Shown: in pieces, positions 58,236 through 64,000 of the stretch | How the letters are laid out: every line of letters starts with the position of its first letter | Position numbering within the stretch: position 1 is the first letter of the stretch | Assembly: GCA_037783415.1 (NCBI GenBank) | Contig: JAZGTN010000022.1 | Span: 2,852,001 to 2,916,000 of the forward strand | Length of the DNA: 64,000 nucleotides | From: Leptasterias polaris | Lineage: Eukaryota > Echinodermata > Asteroidea > Forcipulatida > Asteriidae | Direction: 5' to 3' | Translations under genes and position numbers: made by a program | The notes under the pieces: generated by a model | What the model was told of the DNA's origin: nothing | The model's database searches: none | What the model saw: the letters and a program-made list of their open reading frames with translations, nothing else

Positions 58236-58539
58236 GAACAATTTGGACAGCTTAAGATGCTCTCCAATTGTCCATATTAAACAAATGTCAGCACTTTAAT
58301 TCATTCAAGGCTTTAAATCATTCAATTACGATACTTCCCACCTGCCTGGAGAATCGTTACAAGGATCTTGGCACCTCCAGTTGGCACAATTCACAATATC
58401 TGGTGATCAATCATAATTATATTCACACTCTAAGTGTAGTTGTCAGAATGTCAGAAGAGATCGTTTGCATAATGATGTCACAAGCCCATAACAGTACCCT
58501 CACTGAGGTCATTGAAGAGCTATCATTGGCTGAGAGTTG

Positions 58540-59340
58540 TGCATAATGCACAACTCTATTGGTTACACCTGTTAAAACCCTTTGGTCATTTACCGGGAAC
58601 CCCCTCTTCCCCTCACCATCCCAGCAAAGTCCAACATTACATGGTACAGACAAACAAACACCAAAACTAAACATTGATAAAACCAGGCTGAGAGTTGTGC
58701 GTAGTGCGTACACGCATTCACGTTTCTATTGTTTGACACCAAAGATGTCAGCAAATGCAAGGGGTCTATTGGTTATACCTGTTAAAACCCTTTGGTCATT
58801 TACCGGGAACCCCCTCTTCCCCTCACCATCCCAGCAAAGTCCAACATTACATGGTACAGACAAACAAACACCAAAACTTAACATTAATAAAACCAGGCTG
58901 AGAGTTGTGCGTAGTGCGTACACGCATTCACGTTTCTATTGTTTGACACCAAAGATGTCAGCAAATGCAAGGGGTCTATTGGTTATACCTGTTAAAACCC
59001 TTTGGTCATTTACCGGGAACCCCCTCTTCCCCTCACCATCCCAGCAAAGTCCAACATTACATGGTACAGACAAACAAACACCAAAACTTAACATTAATAA
59101 AACCAGGCTGAGAGTTGTGCGTAGTGCGTACACGCATTCACGTTTCTATTGTTTGACACCAAAGATGTCAGCAAATGCAAGGGGTCTATTGGTTATACCT
59201 GTTAAAATCCTTTGGTCATTTACCGGGAACCCACTCTTCCCCTCACCATCCCAGCAAAGTCCAACATTACATGGTACAGACAAACAAACACCGAGACCAA
59301 ACATTGATAAAACCAGTCTCTCACGAAGCATGGCTGGTTA
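58540..59340. repeat. 210-bp tandem repeat, just under four copies
   Basis: ACCTGTTAAAACCCTTTGGT recurs every 210 bp (58567, 58777, 58987, 59197 with one change). Central copies are almost identical. 210 is divisible by three, so a 260-codon plus-strand ORF and matching 65-codon minus-strand ORFs persist; no protein family is recognised. Confidence 0.9.
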
Positions 59341-59477
59341 ACCTTTGCATCAGTATAAGCCCAGGGAGCAACATCAAAAAAATTCTTCAGGGTTTTAACA
59401 TGTAATATTTAATGCAGTGGCCTGACGTTTCGACCCTAGCAGAGTCGAATATTTAAATTCAAACTAAAATTGATATA

Positions 59478-59680
59478 CTTGTACCTTAATGGCTTCTGTC
59501 TGGCACCCCCCCCCCCCAAAAAAAACCCCCCACAAAAAAACCCAAAGATATGGACAAATGGGGAGACCACCAACATTAGGGCTAGATAGCTCTGTTCTTA
59601 GACTGCTGGCACTTTTATCTGGAGTTCGCAGTTTCACATCCCGTTCTAGTAAACTTTTCTTTGTTATACACAAATACCAA
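59478..59680 (+). mobile_element. tRNA-derived SINE (family of 23370), degraded
   Basis: ATGGCTTCTGTCTGGCACCC, a C/A-rich expansion, GGGCTAGATAGCTCTGTTCT and a decayed B box (GTTTCACATCCCG), then CTTTTCTTTGTT. Confidence 0.65.
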
Positions 59681-59699
59681 TTACATTTTTGATGACTGT

Positions 59700-61200
59700 T
59701 ATTGTGCGCCTTCTTTGTATGTTTTTCTTCTTTTTAAAGTCTTTGTACATTTGTTGACCCCTCATGAGTTGTCATATTTTCAATGGAGGAAGATATTTTA
59801 AACTATTTGCATTAATGTGATCTTTAACAGTATCATCATTCAGTTGAAATAATAAGTAATAAATAAATATAAAAAATAATAATAGTCAAACAATTAAAAA
59901 AAAAATAAAATAAAAAATTACATATATATATATTTTTAGCCTTTGAGAAAGACTTTGCTGGGGTCGAAAGGTCAGGCCATTAACTATTTTTTGCATTTAT
60001 ACCACAGGTCCTTTTGGTTGGTAAGCAGTTTACTACTCTCAAATAAATAAATAAATAAATAAATGAATAATCCGCAGTATCACTATCTCCTCTAGGAAGG
60101 TGTGCTCTTATTGTTTTCTCTTTAATGTCATTTCCCCGAACCTACTAGAAATTCATTGTCCTACCCTTCCTTGTTAACAGGTTTCCCCAGGCTTCTGAGT
60201 TCAAGTGATTAAGTTAGCTGTTGAAATATCCAAACTGGATTTCATTGTCTTTAAGAAAAAAGAAATTGTATTCCTTTTTCCTTACAATTTTGCTTCAAAT
60301 CCTTTCCATGTACTTTTAATGTATTTGAAATTTTAAATTCAAAATGCAATTCGGTCGTTGGATGTTTTGAAGTTTTTGAAATCAACCATACACCATAAAG
60401 TTATTGTAAATAGGTTACATCAAAACAATCTGTCCAACTTAACAGTGGTTGTTCAACTGTGAGATGTTATCATTTTGTCCCAAGTCCCAACCCCCACCTG
60501 ATTGAAACACAGACCTGCTCGACAAACTTAACATAAAAGAAGAGTCACATACTGTGTATGAGCAGAGAAGAAAAAAAAAGTGCATGAAATTAGTTATGTA
60601 AAATATTCCATTTGTGTCTGCGGGATTGAATAGGATCCTGCTCAAATTACCCGTCCTTACGCTGTATAGCGATGCGTAGGTATATAAAGAGTGGTGAACC
60701 GCCTCAAGAACTCTCGGCCATTAATGTTATATTAGCACCTCGGACATGCACTGTAGGTTCAGTTAATGTCAATGGCATTGGATGAAGGAGAGAAGAGAAT
60801 GAGTTTGTGACGTCATATCTCTCGCTCGGAGTACTGCTTAAAGTGGGGCTTGTTCCAAGATGGTGTGCAGACAGGAAATTTTGTGATTAAAACTCTGTGT
60901 GCGTGGTTTATGCGCGAATATACTCCCAAGCAATTTAAAAGAATTTTACAGAAAAATGTACTGCTATAACAAAGCTGCCAACTCTCCATGATACTGTCAA
61001 AAGTTTCCTAAAAACAATCTTTCCTTGTTCTAGTGATTAAGGAAACCTTGACCTATTGTGTTGAATGTGATTCTTAACATCTCCCTGATTATGGCATACA
61101 AAAACTTCCTGATTGCAAGATGCAAATGTTTACCTGTACATGTAGGGCCTACATGTTCATAACCCCAATTGACACAAAGACACAATTTTGAACAACAGAT
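59700..61200. other. No gene seen; simple repeats
   Basis: (AAAT)n at about 60037-60068, A/T-rich low complexity at 59850-59940. A diverged relative of the 1385 repeat at about 60905-61120. Confidence 0.4.
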
Positions 61201-61204
61201 GGAG

Positions 61205-61320
61205 TAAGGCCGTGTCCAAATTGACGGCTGTGGCTGTTGCAATGGGCAGCCTGTACTTCTACGCATATACTTCTACGCATATACTTCTACGCATATTGAC
61301 GTCATGGTTCAGCCGTACAT
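61205..61320. mobile_element. MITE related to 4665, with 15-bp triplication
   Basis: GGCCGTGTCCAAATTGACGGCTG matches the left end of the 4665 element; inside, ACTTCTACGCATAT occurs three times (61254-61296). Confidence 0.5.
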
Positions 61321-61829
61321 TTTGTAGATGTAGCTGACAAATTCAGACACTGCATTCCTCTTTGCTGATTTGTTTAAAATGAAAATATGTATCCATGAGT
61401 TTGGCTGTGCATTATTGTTCAATGTAAAAAACAAATTATGATCCACACACATAATATACACCCACACTAGTCTGTTTTTTAACTCACATCTGGTTTGTAC
61501 ATAAATAATGTAAAGGTTACATGTAACTGTGCAAATGTTTAACGGGCGCAATTAATATTAAATTGTGTATAATGTTGATGATTACAATTTCATATGGAAT
61601 TTTCATGTTACAGCCTTTGAACTTGCTTCGTGTTCTGCAGAAAGGGCACTTCCTTCTGAAAAACATATCAGAATTTCTATTATTAATTCATTAAAGAGCA
61701 CAAGATCAGGGGGACAGTTTCATAGAGTTGCTTTAGCAGAAAATATCGTTGACAACATTTCTGCTGATCAACAATTAGCCAGGAAACCAGTTACAAATTG
61801 TGCATGTGACAATTGCATTTTGGCAGGTA

Positions 61830-63074
61830 CCGTAATTTTCGGATTATAAACCGCGGTTTATACGTTGATTTTGACTTTTTTTAAAACTCCTGCGGTTTAT
61901 ACGCCGACTATAAATATGGAAGAGAAAAAAACAGCATTTTTATAAAGAAAGATCGTTTGTAAAATGTTCTAAATAAAAACAATGTTCTTAAACGATAAAA
62001 AATCCTGCAAAACATGCCTGTGTGGTGACAAAATCCTGTTGAAAATGCCTGTTGAAAATCCCGCCTCATTTGTATTCCGTGTTGCCTTTATAAAACGTTT
62101 ATCAACCGCCCTATTGTTAGAGTTCAGTCACCCCTCTGAGATGAACAATCAGCGAAACTCGAGTTAGACTAGACTGGTCCCCTGTCTATTTATCCCAGCG
62201 ATCTCCATATGCTGATATATCTCCGAACAGACGGTCTCATACAGACCAACATCAAACAAACGAAAACTGTGCGGTATTGCTCACGCACGTACATGTATAA
62301 AAACGTTCCTCCGACCACGAGGTGCATGATTTCTCACAAAGGGAATTTCCCTTGCCTTTTCGTTCCCACAGCTACACGCCGCCATTCCTTCACCCCCTAA
62401 CTATAAAGTTTACCACGTTAGGAGCATGCAAGCACATCTGCGGGATCGAGGTGATGAATACTATGGCAGTGCTGCGAGAAGCACTACGTCATAATTATTC
62501 ACGCGATCGGCCAATCGGAAAGCTGTGAGAAGCACTACGTCATAATTATTCACGCGATCGGCCAATCGGAAAGCTGTGAGAAGCAATACGTCATAATTAT
62601 TCACGCGATCGGCCAATCGGAAAGCGGCCGGTCAGGAATCAGCCAGTCGGCCTGTGCCAATTGCGCTCGTGGTGCTTCGGGTAACATGAAGAATAAAACC
62701 ATGGCTAGAATGGAGAGCCTTACAGCCTTTATCAAATTTCCTTACATCAATAACCAATTCGCGGCACTTCAGTTTTAACACTATTCACTGAAGTGGGTTC
62801 CCTCATCAACTCACGTCACAAATTAACCGCGATATCATCGAATATCGCGATATATTTTTGACGATGTATCGTGAATGAAAAAAAGCAATATCGCCAAAGC
62901 TTACCATACGCAGTTTTGCGAACTTCACTTCCGTGTTTTGAGGTTAGTTTTTTTTTTCATTTTGGCCGCGGTTTATACGCCCGCGCGGTTTATACGCTGA
63001 CACCTAAATATTTTTTCCATATTTTGGAGCATTGCGGTTTATACGCCGGGCGGTTTATAATCCGAAAATTACGG
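61830..63074. mobile_element. TA-flanked element with CCGTAATTTTCGG ends
   Basis: TA at 61828-61829 and 63075-63076. Ends CCGTAATTTTCGGATTATAA... perfect over at least 24 bp. GCGGTTTATACGCC-type motifs repeat subterminally (about 61852, 61892; 62970, 62987, 63033, 63051). No transposase ORF. The outermost nine bases are shared with 33182-34178. Confidence 0.85.
62476..62628. repeat. 51-bp tandem repeat, three copies
   Basis: Units at 62476, 62527 and 62578 begin GAGAAGCACTACGTCATAAT (third with one change) and contain GCGATCGGCCAATCGG. Inside the TA element. Confidence 0.9.
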
Positions 63075-63499
63075 TAATCTTTTCCAGTGAGTAAGTGAGT
63101 AAGAATAACTGTTTGTGCTTTTAAGCAGCTCTATGAAATTTGGCCTGTGCTACAATACTTAAACGCACGAAAATTAGCGAAGCAAAAAACAAGTGTGCTA
63201 TTAGAAAAGGTTACCAGCCACAATACTATGCTTGGTTCCCTGCTTCCTGCTTACTTTGCCCAGTAGAAAAAACACACTGTCCAGCGCTGTTGTGTGTTTA
63301 AAGCAGTTTTATTTTTGAAACTGAGGCAAGGAGTGCCTGACCTTTATAGGAGTAGTTTCCATGAAACTCCAGTTCTGTGTCAAGTGCACAGTGTTGAATC
63401 ATTAATGTAACCAGATGGACTTTCCTGTAAAGGCAGTTTAAAGGCTGTTGTTACAGCAGAAAGGATTCACATTATGAATGTGAATGCAGGTCTGATACT

Positions 63500-63650
63500 T
63501 CATGGAGGCAACTGCCTCCTTGTCCCTGGCCTCCGTGGCCTCTCTTCATTGCCTTGGTGCCCCTTGAAATGTTCCAATTGAAATTTACAATTTCCTCATA
63601 GAGGTGTCGTTTACCAAAACAGAAAATGCCCTTGCCTCCACAAAAATGGG
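63500..63650 (-). repeat. CAGGCCT-family copy, 5' end lost
   Basis: GGAGGCAACTGCCTCCTTGT, TTGCCTTGGTGCCCC and AAAATGCCCTTGCC follow the order of the 51937 element in reverse. Confidence 0.6.
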
Positions 63651-63881
63651 GGGCCTGTGAATTTGTATAAATCATAGAACCAGGAGAAGGCTGAGCTCAA
63701 TGGCACTATTTTGCTCTCTTGTGGACCCGTCTTTCGATACCATGTTACACATGTGTACAGCAAAATGGGGGGCCTGTGAATTTGTATAAATCATAGAACC
63801 AGGAGAAGGCTGAGCTCAATGGCACTATTTTGCTCTCTTGTGGACCCGTCTTTCGATACCATGTTACACATGTGTACAGCA
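63644..63881. repeat. 119-bp exact tandem duplication
   Basis: The block AAAATGGGGGGCCTGTGAAT ... ACACATGTGTACAGC is present twice at 119-bp spacing with no difference that I can see. Either very recent or an assembly effect. Confidence 0.85.
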
Positions 63882-64000
63882 AAATAGCAAGGCACATTGA
63901 GAATATTCCATTTTCTTATTGGTCGATCTATTAAAATGACATACTGTAGTAACTGATGGCAAATGTTGCCATACATGAGTGTCACATTATATCATTTTGC

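Larger units (their letters stand above)
61706..63147. mobile_element. CAATTTCAT-family MITE split by a TA element
   Basis: The left half starts GGACAGTTTCATAGAGTTGC; the right half ends AAGCAGCTCTATGAAATTTGG. Removing 61830-63074 plus one TA rejoins an ordinary copy of about 195 bp. Confidence 0.75.
9161..64000 (+). other. SNX27: SNX27 intron 1 (at least 54.8 kb) and possibly intergenic DNA
   Basis: After the donor at 9161 I searched by eye for the next exon, which should encode roughly [20 protein letters not shown], and for PX/FERM segments, and found none. No other conserved gene was recognised. The content is itemised in the entries below. A diverged short exon could have been missed. 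Confidence 0.6.

Noticed and set aside
58559..59341. 260-codon plus-strand protein
   Set aside because: Result of the 210-bp tandem repeat; both strands are partly open and no domain is visible.

Overview
The window looks like genomic DNA from an invertebrate deuterostome, most likely an echinoderm and perhaps a sea star. It is AT-rich, its genes are broken by GT-AG introns, it is full of small inverted-repeat transposons and TACATGTA-type microsatellites, and its two recognisable genes are conserved animal genes. The clade assignment is an inference from style, not from a species marker.

Gene layout. All recognisable protein-coding content of conserved genes lies in the first 9.2 kb. (1) A candidate plus-strand exon at 937-1147 and a weaker one near 2244-2357 belong to a gene I cannot name. 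(2) On the minus strand, seven exons between 7608 and 2764 encode GTDC1 (tRNA-queuosine alpha-mannosyltransferase, QTMAN); every junction is phase-consistent and the E-x7-E motif is intact. Only the extreme C-terminus is uncertain. (3) On the plus strand, 8904-9160 is coding exon 1 of SNX27, carrying most of the PDZ domain and the retromer-binding loop, followed by a perfect GTGAGT donor. GTDC1 and SNX27 are divergent, with start codons 1.3 kb apart, so 7609-8903 is probably a shared promoter region.

From 9161 to 64000 I find no further SNX27 exon and no other conserved gene. This is best read as a first intron of at least 54.8 kb, or intron plus intergenic DNA, built largely from mobile elements. 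Those with readable ends are: two piggyBac-like elements with TTAA sites (9347-10111, 28622-29482) that retain only N-terminal acidic ORFs; two near-identical non-autonomous hAT elements with different perfect 8-bp target duplications (12268-13616, 17693-19079); a 3.7-kb Mutator-like element with a perfect 9-bp target duplication (38584-42268) that contains a broken RecQ-type helicase fragment and a nested 968-bp element; two TA-flanked elements sharing CCGTAATTT termini (33182-34178, 61830-63074); several TTAA, GATTTCAC and CAATTTCAT fold-back MITE families; tRNA-derived SINEs; a LINE reverse-transcriptase tail (about 489-900); and minisatellites with 40, 55, 78, about 118, 119 and 210 bp units.

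The genes do not form a pathway. GTDC1 acts in tRNA anticodon modification and SNX27 in endosome-to-plasma-membrane recycling; they are linked only by position. The most informative content is the nested, datable record of DNA-transposon activity inside one large intron.
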